64,000 bases of DNA, taken from contig NC_007777.1 of assembly GCF_000013345.1 (NCBI RefSeq), positions 5,022,001 through 5,086,000 of the forward strand, given 5' to 3'. Position 1 is the stretch's first letter; each line of letters starts with the position of its first letter. Under the pieces are notes generated by a model that was not told the origin of the DNA, made no database searches, and saw nothing but the letters and a program-made list of their open reading frames with translations. This document shows, one piece after another, positions 27,782 through 35,601 of the stretch. The position numbers and the translations under genes are program-made. The stretch comes from Frankia casuarinae (lineage in GTDB: Bacteria; Actinomycetota; Actinomycetes; Frankiales; Frankiaceae).

Positions 27782-28534
27782 TCAGCTCGCATGCCTGGTT
27801 GGCGGTCGGACCGGCTGGCGGCCGACGGGGAACACGACGGTCGGGAACATCGTGTCGGGCAGACGCAGCAACTCGGCGAGGGCCTGGTCGTCGAAGGCCG
27901 TCACGGCGCATCCGGCCAGCCCGAGTGCGGCCGCGACCAGGTAGAGGTTCTGCACGGCGATTCCCGCGTCGAGGTGCAGGGTGCGGTAATGGCGTGCCGG
28001 GTACTTCACGAGAGTCGTGTCGAGCCGGGCGACTACGACGACCGCCATGGGCGCCCGTTCGGCGAACTCGGGTTGGACCAGCACCGAACGCAACGCCGCC
28101 GTCGGCTCGCCGGACCGCAACGTCTGCAGGCAGTGGTCCTCGGCGTCGTACCGGAACACGCCGCCGGGCAGCTGCGCACCGCGCGCAATGACGAGATAGA
28201 TGGACAGTGAATGCAGGCCACCTGCCGACGGCGCCATCCACATCCGGTGCTGACTGCCGTCGGGCAGTCGGACATCCCGCTGCGGACCCACCGCCCAGCG
28301 TAGGAGCGAGGAGACATTCTCGGCGGTCGGCGCCTCGGCATCGAACCGGTACCAGGACCTGCGTGCCGCGAGCACCTGGCCGAACTCGACCGGCAGGTCC
28401 GCGCGCGGTGCCGGCAGCGGAATCCGGCAGGTGGCGGCGCGCAGTCCGTCGAGCATCACCTGCCGGGTCGGCGGACCATTGAGGACCTGTTGGACCCGCC
28501 GGATACGCTCCAGCGCGGTGACGTCCTCGGCCAC
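27782..28534 (-). CDS. SagB-type (FMN) dehydrogenase
   Basis: The 250-residue nitroreductase-fold protein has LAARRSWYRFDAEAPTAENVSSLLRWAVG, MWMAPSAGGLHSLSIYLVIARG (the SAGGL/P motif of SagB/ThcOx enzymes) and YRTLHLDAGIAVQNLYLVAAALGLAGCAVTAFDD near the C-terminus. SagB enzymes oxidise azolines to azoles on ribosomal peptides. It is the last gene of the minus-strand RiPP operon, 30 bp after the second YcaO gene, and convergent with geoA. The predicted precursor has no Cys and few Ser/Thr, so the true substrate may differ from classical azolines. The start is GTG at 28534. Confidence 0.85.
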   Translation of the reverse strand: MAEDVTALERIRRVQQVLNGPPTRQVMLDGLRAATCRIPLPAPRADLPVEFGQVLAARRSWYRFDAEAPTAENVSSLLRWAVGPQRDVRLPDGSQHRMWMAPSAGGLHSLSIYLVIARGAQLPGGVFRYDAEDHCLQTLRSGEPTAALRSVLVQPEFAERAPMAVVVVARLDTTLVKYPARHYRTLHLDAGIAVQNLYLVAAALGLAGCAVTAFDDQALAELLRLPDTMFPTVVFPVGRQPVRPPTRHAS

Positions 28535-28564
28535 ACTCGTCCCTTCGGTTACGTCGCTAATGCG

Positions 28565-29902
28565 CTAATGCGGCAGCGGGAGGTCGCGCCGGGTGGTGCC
28601 CGCCGCGGCGAGTTGCCTGGCCAGCCGGGCGCCGCCGAGGAACGGAAGGCCGACAGAGGTGTTCGAGTACAGGCCGGGGGCCAAGGTGTGCACGACCCGC
28701 ATGCCGGTGGGGCGCACGTCTTCGGTGGTGACGTCGACCGATGTCACCGGGTGGCCGGCGTCGGCGAGCGTGCGCGCGAGCACCGTCGGGTCGTCGACTC
28801 CGGCGTGCCGGGCGTCCCGGTCGAGGGTCTCCCAGCCGATCGTGCCGGTGAGGGCCTCGGCGAGTTCGGCCTCCAGCCGGTCCTGCAGGCGAGAGTCGAG
28901 GAAGAGCTGGAGGTGGGTGCAGTACTCGACGACGTCCGCCAGGTCGTCTCGGCAGTCGTCGAGGTACCGTCGGTCAGCTCGCCACGGCTTGAGGGGGCTG
29001 TGCGGGTTGCGTGCGGCGCGCATGTAGGGGCCGTCGGAGTCGTCGAGGTCGGCGACGAACATCTGCAGCTGGAAGGCTTCGGCAAGGGCCTTGCGCAGCG
29101 CCGGCGTGGTGGTGGTCCGGCACGCTGCTCCCATGGTCAGGTAGCCGGTCGCCGTGTCGTGCACCAGGGCGCCGACGACGACGAGGCCGAACTCGTTCGG
29201 GAATTCGACGAACCGGGTCGTCATGCTTCCGTACGCGCCCATGGCAAGCTGCGCGATCCAGGGGGGCGGGGTGATGGCCCGCAGCGGCCGGCGGCCGTGC
29301 CAGGCCATGGTCAGCGTGTCACGTTCGATCATCTGGCAGATCGCCGACCATTGCGCCGAGCGCTGGTCCATACCGGCGGCCAGGCCGGCGCTGAGGACCG
29401 GGCTGAGGTAGGGGAACCCGCGGGCCTGGGCCTGGTGGGCGTAGGACACCCAGACGAGCTGCGCGGGTACCCAGACGGGGGTGCCAGCAAGCAGGTCGGT
29501 GCCGGACGTCCATTCCAGCTCGAGATCCTCGCGGTACTCGGTGAACGGGAAGTAGGGCCCGGCGTACTGGGCGGGTGAGTACAGCACCACCGAGCGCGGG
29601 TCAAGCACGGTGGCGCGGTCCGCCGTGAGCTCTTTGTGGGTGGCGCGGCGCAGTCCGGCGGGGACGAGGTTCCCGCAGTAGCGTTCGACGGCCTCGCCGA
29701 CGGCGGGCCCGAGGGCGGCGTCGTCGTCGAGCAGGGCGTAGCCGGCTCCGGCGAAGTCACTGGCCCAGGCGGAGAACCTGGTGGTGTCGGAGAGAACGGC
29801 GGTGTACATGGTGAATTCGGGCGGCAGGGTGGCGGGAATGGCGTTGCGTTCGATCCGGCGGATGATCCCGGTTCGGGGGGCGAGGATCGCGGCGAGGTCC
29901 AT
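28565..29902 (-). CDS. YcaO-domain protein (second copy)
   Basis: The 445-residue protein has YcaO ATP/Mg blocks (GPAVGEAVERYCGNLVP near 70-85, AQWSAICQMIERDTLTMAWHGR near 180-200, LRKALAEAFQLQMFVADLDD near 275-295). YcaO proteins activate a backbone amide with ATP to form azolines, thioamides or amidines. This copy ends DLPLPH, a weak form of the PxPxP tail found in azoline-forming members. It lies 9 bp after the first YcaO gene. Two diverged YcaO proteins in one operon occur in bottromycin-like and amidine pathways, where each copy does a different reaction. Confidence 0.85.
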   Translation of the reverse strand: MDLAAILAPRTGIIRRIERNAIPATLPPEFTMYTAVLSDTTRFSAWASDFAGAGYALLDDDAALGPAVGEAVERYCGNLVPAGLRRATHKELTADRATVLDPRSVVLYSPAQYAGPYFPFTEYREDLELEWTSGTDLLAGTPVWVPAQLVWVSYAHQAQARGFPYLSPVLSAGLAAGMDQRSAQWSAICQMIERDTLTMAWHGRRPLRAITPPPWIAQLAMGAYGSMTTRFVEFPNEFGLVVVGALVHDTATGYLTMGAACRTTTTPALRKALAEAFQLQMFVADLDDSDGPYMRAARNPHSPLKPWRADRRYLDDCRDDLADVVEYCTHLQLFLDSRLQDRLEAELAEALTGTIGWETLDRDARHAGVDDPTVLARTLADAGHPVTSVDVTTEDVRPTGMRVVHTLAPGLYSNTSVGLPFLGGARLARQLAAAGTTRRDLPLPH

Positions 29903-29911
29903 GGGTGCTCC

Positions 29912-31312
29912 TCAGACGTGCGGGATCGGGTACGGATAAAGGGCGTCTTCGGTGATCTTTCCGGCAGCCAGGCCCAGCTGGGCGGGTACGTCGTAGAGCC
30001 GCTCGCCGCCGAGGAACGGGAAGGCCGCGGGCGGGTTGCCGTAGAGCCCGGGGACGATGACCCGCACGACGGTGAGGCCGGCCGCCCGCACGTCCGGAGT
30101 GGTGACGTCCACTGACACGGCGGACAGGCCCTGCGTCGCGAGCATGTCGAGGTAGCGTCGATGGGCTGTGCCCCCGTTGGCGTCCCCGTCGGCCCGGGGG
30201 ATGTCGGCGAGCCGGGTGGTGCGGGTGTCGTCGCGGAGCCGGTCGAGGGGCCGGCCCTGCATTCGTGGATCCAGATAGAGCTGGGCGACCGCGGGCAGGT
30301 CGACGAGGTCGCGGAAATCCGGCCGGATGTCATCCGCGTACCGCCGGTCGGCGCGGTAGGGCAGGTACGTGTGCGGGGGTATCTCGCCGCGGGCGACGGC
30401 TCGCCAGTGCGCGCTGTCACCGTCCGCGAGCTCGGCGGTCAGTTCCAGCATGGCGAAGGCTTCGACGAGCGCCTTCGTCGCCGCTTCCCGCGGATCCGCC
30501 CGGCATGCCGTGCCGTACGCGATCAACCCCCGTCCCGGTTCTTCAAGGAAGGCGGCGAGCACCGGAACCGGGAACTGGCTTGGCACCTGGAACAACCGGA
30601 TGGTGCGACCGGTGCCCTCTCCGTGGGCGATGTCGTACCGGTCGAGGAGCTCAGCCGCATCGGCGACGGCCCAGCCGGCGGCGCCGCTGGCCCACCAGAT
30701 GGTGTTCGCGTCGCGTTCGAAGAGCTCTTCCAACGCAAAACGCTCGGCGTGCTCACGGTTCTCGCCAGTGGCGATGCCGGCGTACAGCATGGCGTGGGTG
30801 GCCACCTCGTCGGCGTGCGCGCCGCGGAAGTAGTTCAGGTAGGCCATCGACGCGGGCACCAGCACCGGACCCCCGGCGTACAGGTCGCGGCCGGGCACCC
30901 AGGCCACCGGTGTCTGGCGGGTGAAGGGCCGGAAGGGGAACCCGCGGGCGCGGTACTGCCGGTCGGAATAGAGCGCCAGGGTCGCCGGGTCGAGAGCCGG
31001 CCGCCCGGCCCTGGCGAGATCGTCGTAGCAGGCGATCTCCAGGGCGTCGGGAACGGCGTTGCCGCAGTACCGTTCCACGGCCTCCCCGACCGCGGCACGG
31101 CGCGCCCGGTCGTGATCGCCCAGGGCGGCACCGAAGCCAAACCGCTCGGCCGACCAGGTGGCGAACGCACGGGTGTCGGCGGCACGGGCGCTCCAGCCGA
31201 CCCAGCAACGCGGCATGGCGGGGCTCGGCTGGTAGGGAACGATCTGGGTGAGGACGCCGAGTCGGCGGTCGACGAGACGCCGTTCGGCCGGCGCGGGGGT
31301 GGTTGATCTCAC
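29912..31312 (-). CDS. YcaO-domain protein (first copy), PxPxP tail
   Basis: The 466-residue protein has AAVGEAVERYCGNAVPDALE, REHAERFALEELFERDANTIWWASG and REAATKALVEAFAMLELTAELADG as the nucleotide-binding blocks. The C-terminus is LYPYPIPHV, a clear PxPxP motif as in cyclodehydratase-type YcaO proteins. The GTG start at 31312 overlaps the stop of the hydrolase gene by four bases, so the two are translationally coupled. It probably works with the E1-like protein at 32933-33757, which would present the leader peptide. Confidence 0.88.
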   Translation of the reverse strand: MRSTTPAPAERRLVDRRLGVLTQIVPYQPSPAMPRCWVGWSARAADTRAFATWSAERFGFGAALGDHDRARRAAVGEAVERYCGNAVPDALEIACYDDLARAGRPALDPATLALYSDRQYRARGFPFRPFTRQTPVAWVPGRDLYAGGPVLVPASMAYLNYFRGAHADEVATHAMLYAGIATGENREHAERFALEELFERDANTIWWASGAAGWAVADAAELLDRYDIAHGEGTGRTIRLFQVPSQFPVPVLAAFLEEPGRGLIAYGTACRADPREAATKALVEAFAMLELTAELADGDSAHWRAVARGEIPPHTYLPYRADRRYADDIRPDFRDLVDLPAVAQLYLDPRMQGRPLDRLRDDTRTTRLADIPRADGDANGGTAHRRYLDMLATQGLSAVSVDVTTPDVRAAGLTVVRVIVPGLYGNPPAAFPFLGGERLYDVPAQLGLAAGKITEDALYPYPIPHV

Positions 31313-32922
31313 GGGTGCTCCAGCACGGGCAGGTCGACCCGGCAGCCGCGGGTTGGACCGGTGTGGATGGTCTGGGTGGCGATCCGGGTGGCGCTGGTGG
31401 TGTACCGGTCCTGGCCGGTGTTGGGGGTGCGGGCCAGCCGCGGGAAGTCGCTGCTGGTGACCTGCAGCTCCAGCCGGCTGCCGGGGTGGAGCAGCAGGGC
31501 CGTGGCGCCGAGCGGGATCGACACCGTGGCCGCGCCGGGCCCGACGGCAGCGGCGCCGCTGGTGACCTCCAAGGCCCGGCCGTCACCGAGCCGCTCCACC
31601 AGCCGGACTATCCAGTCGGTGCCGGGGCCCGTGGTGTCTGCGGCCATCGTGACGGTGGGTGCGCCGACGATGGCAGTCGGCGTCGTCAGTGGCGGGGTCC
31701 GGAATGCCACGGCGTCGGCGCGGGCGTCCAGGGGGGCACGGTCGCAGTCCCGCGGGAGGCTGGGGAAGGGGTCGAGCGGGTCGTAGGTGAACCGGTGCTC
31801 GGCGGGCCGCTCGGGCGGGTTCGGCAGGAGTGACCCGTCAGCGCTGGCCTGCAGGCCCAGGGTGGCGGTGGACGCCGGCCACCGATCCAGCCAGCGTCCG
31901 CCCTCGACGAGGAACACCTTGGTGATCGACGCATCCCGGCCGGCCAGCACGTCAAAGATCCACGCGACCTGGAGGCGTCCCAGCGGCAGTTGCGAGGCGG
32001 GCCCGTGCTCCCGCCCACCCGCCGAGCTGGAAGCGGGGGTCGACAGCTCGTGCCCCCACGGCCCGATCACCAGGCCCCGGGCGGGCCTGTTCGGAGCGCG
32101 GTCGCGGCCCGCGGTTTCCCACTGCCACAGCGTCTGTGGCAGGAAGAGATCGTACCAGCCGCCGATGTGCAGGGACGGCAGCGAGCAGCGGGCCAGTTCC
32201 TGCGTGCTGATGCCCTCCCCGAGGTCGTCGCCAGTACGGTCATGCGGTGCCGGGCTGTCGCCGGTCGTCAACGGAGCCGGGGCTGACAGAGCCGGGGCTG
32301 ACAGAGCCGGGGCTATGGCGCTCCACCAGCGTGGCACCCGTGCCCAGAGGTGCCGGCCGAGGTCAGCTACCGGCAGGTGCCGCAGCAGGTCCGGCTCACA
32401 GCCCAGCATCTGCGCGGACAGCCCGTTCCTGCTGGTGCGGCTCTCGGCGTGCTCGGCCCACCAGCCGGCGTACTCGGCCAGCCGCAGGATCCCCGACGGG
32501 TCCACGTTGGCGGGCCGCAGACCCGCGGCGGGTACCTCGCTGATCACTGCGCGCACGAGCTCGGGAACGGTGACGGCGGCTGCCCACGCGGTGAACGAGC
32601 CGTAGGAGGCTCCGGCGAGGATCACGTTCCCATCGCACCAGGGCTGGCGGTGGACCCATTCGACCAACGCCCGGCCATCGGCGCGCTCCCCTTGATACGG
32701 GGTCCAGGTTCCGCCCGACCCATAGCGCCCCCGCACGTCCTGGGCAACGTAGGCCAGTCCGTTCCGCGCCCACCCGACGCCGTTTGCCAGCAGCGAACCG
32801 CGACCGTACGGGGTGCGAGTGACCACCGCCGGGGCGGGTAGCCGGTCGGGACGGTAGACGTCGGTCGCCAGCAGGACGCCGTCCGCCGCCGGTACGGCCT
32901 GGTTCGCGTCGATGGCGTGCAT
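31309..32922 (-). CDS. CocE/NonD-type hydrolase (X-Pro dipeptidyl peptidase family)
   Basis: 537 residues. The N-terminal alpha/beta-hydrolase core begins ADGVLLATDVYRPDR and has TPYGRGS, NGLAYVAQDVRGRYGSGG and the nucleophile elbow GASYGSFTAWAAA. A distal Asp/His region (RGLVIGPWGHELSTP) follows, then the C-terminal jelly-roll domain (SRLELQVTSSDFPRLARTPNTG) typical of the family. No signal peptide is visible, so it should be cytoplasmic. Inside a RiPP operon it may trim leader or core peptide; the precursor contains several X-Pro pairs (AP, AP, DP, SP). That role is inference. Confidence 0.82.
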   Translation of the reverse strand: MHAIDANQAVPAADGVLLATDVYRPDRLPAPAVVTRTPYGRGSLLANGVGWARNGLAYVAQDVRGRYGSGGTWTPYQGERADGRALVEWVHRQPWCDGNVILAGASYGSFTAWAAAVTVPELVRAVISEVPAAGLRPANVDPSGILRLAEYAGWWAEHAESRTSRNGLSAQMLGCEPDLLRHLPVADLGRHLWARVPRWWSAIAPALSAPALSAPAPLTTGDSPAPHDRTGDDLGEGISTQELARCSLPSLHIGGWYDLFLPQTLWQWETAGRDRAPNRPARGLVIGPWGHELSTPASSSAGGREHGPASQLPLGRLQVAWIFDVLAGRDASITKVFLVEGGRWLDRWPASTATLGLQASADGSLLPNPPERPAEHRFTYDPLDPFPSLPRDCDRAPLDARADAVAFRTPPLTTPTAIVGAPTVTMAADTTGPGTDWIVRLVERLGDGRALEVTSGAAAVGPGAATVSIPLGATALLLHPGSRLELQVTSSDFPRLARTPNTGQDRYTTSATRIATQTIHTGPTRGCRVDLPVLEHP

Positions 32923-32932
32923 GCCCCGGCGC

Positions 32933-33757
32933 CTAGACCGGGTTGACCGCGAGGTTGGGAAGAGGAAGCACCGGATGCCGGCTGATCGACGCCGTGGTCG
33001 GATCGACGACGAGCTGGTGCCCCTCGCTGGGCACGGTGCTTCCCGCCGCCAGCGCCCGCAGGTCGGCGGCGAGCAGCCCCGCCAGCACCGCGGTGGCTGC
33101 CGGGGTGAACGGTGCCGGCGGCTTGACCGCGTCGGAATCGAGGTAAGCCCAGTGGGCGATCAGCTCGTCGGGGAGAGCGGCCGCGGCGAGCCGACGTCCT
33201 CTGGTGTCCCGGTAGCACGCCGTACGGCCCGGCATCGACAGGGGTCCCACGACGAACGTGTCGCCCTCGGCGTAGCAGCCGTGCCATGGCGTGTGGTGCG
33301 CCGCGCACCACTGATCGAGCCGGCACCAGTGCGAGTCCGGCAGCCACCGGGCGCAGCTGACGACGGCGTCCGAGCCGGCTACCGCGGCCTCGTCCGCCGG
33401 GCCCACGGTGCACTCGACGTCATCGATGATGTCGCCCAGGAGTTCGGTGAGCTTCCCGACGACCGGACTGTCGCCGTCGAGGTGCACCTTCCAGCCAGCC
33501 GGAACGGTCCCCGCACGCCCCGGGCCGACGAACACGCCGCGATCGGTGAGCGCGGCGGTCATGCGCTCGACGGCGGGTCGGTCCGCATCGGGCAGGGGCA
33601 GCTGGGTGGCCCCGGCCGCGACGTTCCGCACGAGGGCGAGCAGGCGGTCCTCGCCGCCAATTCGGACGAAGACGTCCCCGGGGGCGCTGTAACGCCAACT
33701 CCCGTCGGCGGCCCGGTAGAGATGGTGGCCAGGAGAGAACACGTCGGCTTTCCTCAT
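32933..33757 (-). CDS. E1-like RiPP leader-binding protein (TOMM cyclodehydratase partner)
   Basis: 274 residues from the ATG at 33757 (MRKADVFSPGHHLYRAADGSWRYS). The N-terminal part resembles the winged-helix peptide-binding domain of TOMM E1/ocin-ThiF-like proteins. The later DAVVSCARWLPDSHWCRLDQWCAAHHTPWHGCYAEGDTFVVGPLSMPGRTACYRD is the degenerate ThiF/E1 fold. Such proteins hold the leader peptide and deliver the core to a YcaO enzyme. A longer frame to 33928 would read through four 14-bp repeats and is rejected as a start. Confidence 0.8.
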   Translation of the reverse strand: MRKADVFSPGHHLYRAADGSWRYSAPGDVFVRIGGEDRLLALVRNVAAGATQLPLPDADRPAVERMTAALTDRGVFVGPGRAGTVPAGWKVHLDGDSPVVGKLTELLGDIIDDVECTVGPADEAAVAGSDAVVSCARWLPDSHWCRLDQWCAAHHTPWHGCYAEGDTFVVGPLSMPGRTACYRDTRGRRLAAAALPDELIAHWAYLDSDAVKPPAPFTPAATAVLAGLLAADLRALAAGSTVPSEGHQLVVDPTTASISRHPVLPLPNLAVNPV

Positions 33758-33769
33758 CGGGTGTGTCGC

Positions 33770-33825
33770 GGTCGTGATGGGCTGGTCGTGATGGGCTGGT
33801 CGTGATGGGCTGGTCGTGATGGGCT
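33770..33825. repeat. Four tandem copies of a 14-bp repeat upstream of the E1-like gene
   Basis: GGTCGTGATGGGCT is repeated exactly four times (33770-33783, 33784-33797, 33798-33811, 33812-33825). It lies 13 bp upstream of the E1-like start, in the untranslated gap after the precursor gene. A 14-bp unit is not a codon multiple, so copy-number change would not preserve a frame. This argues for a noncoding role or slippage. Confidence 0.9.
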
Positions 33826-33891
33826 GGTTGCGGCCGGCAGGGGTCATGGCCGGCACGGGTCGCGCGCGGGCCGGGATGAACCCGGTAGAGA

Positions 33892-33940
33892 CCGTGACCG
33901 TCGAGGACGTCCGAGAAACTGACGGCACCGACGGTCACGG
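33892..33940 (-). terminator. 12-bp hairpin between precursor and E1-like genes (possible attenuator)
   Basis: CCGTGACCGTCG (33892-33903) is exactly complementary to 33929-33940 around a 25-nt loop. It lies 52 bp after the precursor stop. Partial termination here would give more precursor than enzyme transcript, a usual RiPP arrangement. Confidence 0.5.
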
Positions 33941-33991
33941 CTTGCACTGGCTCACCAAGGTGCGCTCGGCGCCTTCAGTGAACCGGCGGCA

Positions 33992-34105
33992 CTACTCCTC
34001 GTCGTCCCACGCGAACGGGCTCTGGACGAGCGCGTGCGTGGTCGGGTCCTGCGGGGCAGCGAGGACCGGCGCCTCGGCCAGCTCCTCGAACGAGATCTCC
34101 GCCAT
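33992..34105 (-). CDS. RiPP precursor peptide, 37 residues
   Basis: The peptide starts MAEISFEELAEAPVLAAPQD, a typical acidic helical leader, and ends PTTHALVQSPFAWDDEE. The ATG at 34105 is preceded by AAGGAGGTGA, an exact match to the 16S anti-Shine-Dalgarno and the best ribosome site seen in this region; the stop is TAG at 33992-33994. It heads the set E1-like, CocE hydrolase, two YcaO and SagB. There is no Cys, and only Thr, Thr and Ser could form azolines. The SPFAW/DDEE tail recalls, from memory and unverified, YcaO-linked amidine peptides of the streptamidine type. Confidence 0.8.
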   Translation of the reverse strand: MAEISFEELAEAPVLAAPQDPTTHALVQSPFAWDDEE

Positions 34106-34123
34106 GCTTCACCTCCTTCGCAA

Positions 34124-34146
34124 TAAAACGGTTTTCGTTTTCAAAA
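34124..34146 (-). promoter_or_regulatory. Zur-like operator upstream of the precursor gene
   Basis: AAAACGGTTTTCGTTTTC at 34125-34142 differs at only two positions from the core of the importer operator at 38713-38730 (AAAACGATTTTCGTTTCG over the aligned part). It resembles the actinobacterial Zur consensus (TGAAAATGATTTTCA type). It lies 19 bp upstream of the start codon and overlaps the likely transcription start, a repressor position. It stands out as an AT-rich island in GC-rich DNA. Confidence 0.7.
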
Positions 34147-34216
34147 GGAACGCTAGCACGAGCGACGTGGGGATGGGCTGATATCCACACATCCGCCGGG
34201 CGGCTCGTTCGGGGGC

Positions 34217-35545
34217 TCATTCGGCGGCTGTCACCGCCCGGACCGCGGCGTCCGGCCCACCGGGCCCGGCCTGCGGCGGGTTGGCCGGTGCCTCGTCGGC
34301 CCTGATCAGGTCCTGAAGCCTGCCGGTGTGGCCGAGGCCTGCCATCAGGCCCGCTACCAGCGCCAGGCCGACGCCGGCCGAGGCGGTCAGCAGAGCGGCC
34401 CGGGTGCCCCAGGCATCGGCGAGGATGCCGGCGAGCACGGCACCCAGCGGCGTTCCGCCCCAGGCGATCATCCTCGCGGTGGTGTTGACCCGGGCCTGCA
34501 GGCGTAGGGGGGTGACGGCTTGCCGGACGACGATGCCGTTTAGGATGACCAGGGAGGTGCTGGCCTGCCAGAGCAGCAGGATGCCCATCCCTGGCAGCCA
34601 CGCCGTGTTCAGAGACCAGCCGATCAGGGCGAGCGTGCTGGCTCCGAGCGCACCGAGTGTGATCGTTCCGGTGGGGACGTGTCGGTGCACGCGGCTGAGC
34701 AGCTGGCTGACGATCAGCGTTCCGAGCGCGGCGGCGACGTAGAGGAGACCGATCCGCGGGTCGTCGTCGGGAAGGCCGAACTGCCGTACCGCGACGACGA
34801 CGACCAGGCCGGTGACCGCGCCCCCGGACAGGCTGCTGCCGGCCCCGAGCAGGGTCAGAGTCCGGATGAGGCGATGCCCCCGGATGTAACCCAGGCCCTC
34901 GGCGATGTCGCGACGGGTCCGGCTCACCCGGCTGCCAGCCGGCCCGCTCCGGTCGGCCCTGCTCCGGTCGGCTGCGGCCGGCACGGCCCAGCGCGCCCGG
35001 GAGAGCAGGATGGCACCGACCAGGTAGCTGAGCGCATCGAGGGCGAGCACACTGGCTGCGCCCACCGTGGCCGCGGCCACCCCGCCGACGGCCGGCCCGA
35101 CCAGGTTGACAACGGTGCTCACCGACACCATCGCCCCGGTCGCCGCGGCCACCGCGTCCCGTCCCACGATCGCCGGGACTGCGCCGAAGCTGGCCGCATC
35201 GAAGAACACGAAGACCGATGCGACAAGCACCGCGGAGATCAGCAGATGGGGTGTGGTGAGGACACCCGCCCAGTTGGCCACGGGGATGCTGGCCATCGTC
35301 AGGCCGCTGAGGCAACTGGTGACCACCATCGTGCGCCGGTGATCCCAGCGGTCGACCAGGGCACCAGCGGGCAGTCCGAGCACGAGGTAGGGCACCGCTT
35401 CGAGACCGACCAGCACGCCCGCGAGCGTGCCGCTCCCGGTGCGCTGGAAAAGCAGCACCGGGAGCGCGACGAGCGTCATCGCCGAACCCGCCCAGGAGAC
35501 AGCCCGGCTCGCCAGGAAAAGCCGGAAGGCGGGTACCGTACTCAT
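34217..35545 (-). CDS. MFS exporter (EntS/MFS_3-like)
   Basis: The 442-residue protein has about 12 hydrophobic segments. The MFS signature between TM2 and TM3 is GALVDRWDHRRTMV. The start FRLFLASRAVSWAGSAMTLVALPVLLFQRTGS and the repeat ARQ/IAEGLGYIRGHRLIRTLTLLGAGSSL are typical of MFS_3 exporters such as the enterobactin exporter EntS. It lies between the metal-type importer and the precursor peptide on the same strand. Export of the modified peptide is the simplest proposal. It is 57 bp after the binding-protein gene and could be co-transcribed. Confidence 0.82.
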   Translation of the reverse strand: MSTVPAFRLFLASRAVSWAGSAMTLVALPVLLFQRTGSGTLAGVLVGLEAVPYLVLGLPAGALVDRWDHRRTMVVTSCLSGLTMASIPVANWAGVLTTPHLLISAVLVASVFVFFDAASFGAVPAIVGRDAVAAATGAMVSVSTVVNLVGPAVGGVAAATVGAASVLALDALSYLVGAILLSRARWAVPAAADRSRADRSGPAGSRVSRTRRDIAEGLGYIRGHRLIRTLTLLGAGSSLSGGAVTGLVVVVAVRQFGLPDDDPRIGLLYVAAALGTLIVSQLLSRVHRHVPTGTITLGALGASTLALIGWSLNTAWLPGMGILLLWQASTSLVILNGIVVRQAVTPLRLQARVNTTARMIAWGGTPLGAVLAGILADAWGTRAALLTASAGVGLALVAGLMAGLGHTGRLQDLIRADEAPANPPQAGPGGPDAAVRAVTAAE

Positions 35546-35601
35546 CTCAGGTTGTTACTCATCTCAGGTCGTCCCACATTCCACATTTTTGGGTCTGCGG
35601 C

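Noticed and set aside
32933..33928. Longer start for the E1-like gene at 33928
   Set aside because: It would translate the 14-bp tandem repeats into low-complexity sequence absent from the family; the ATG at 33757 begins the recognisable domain.
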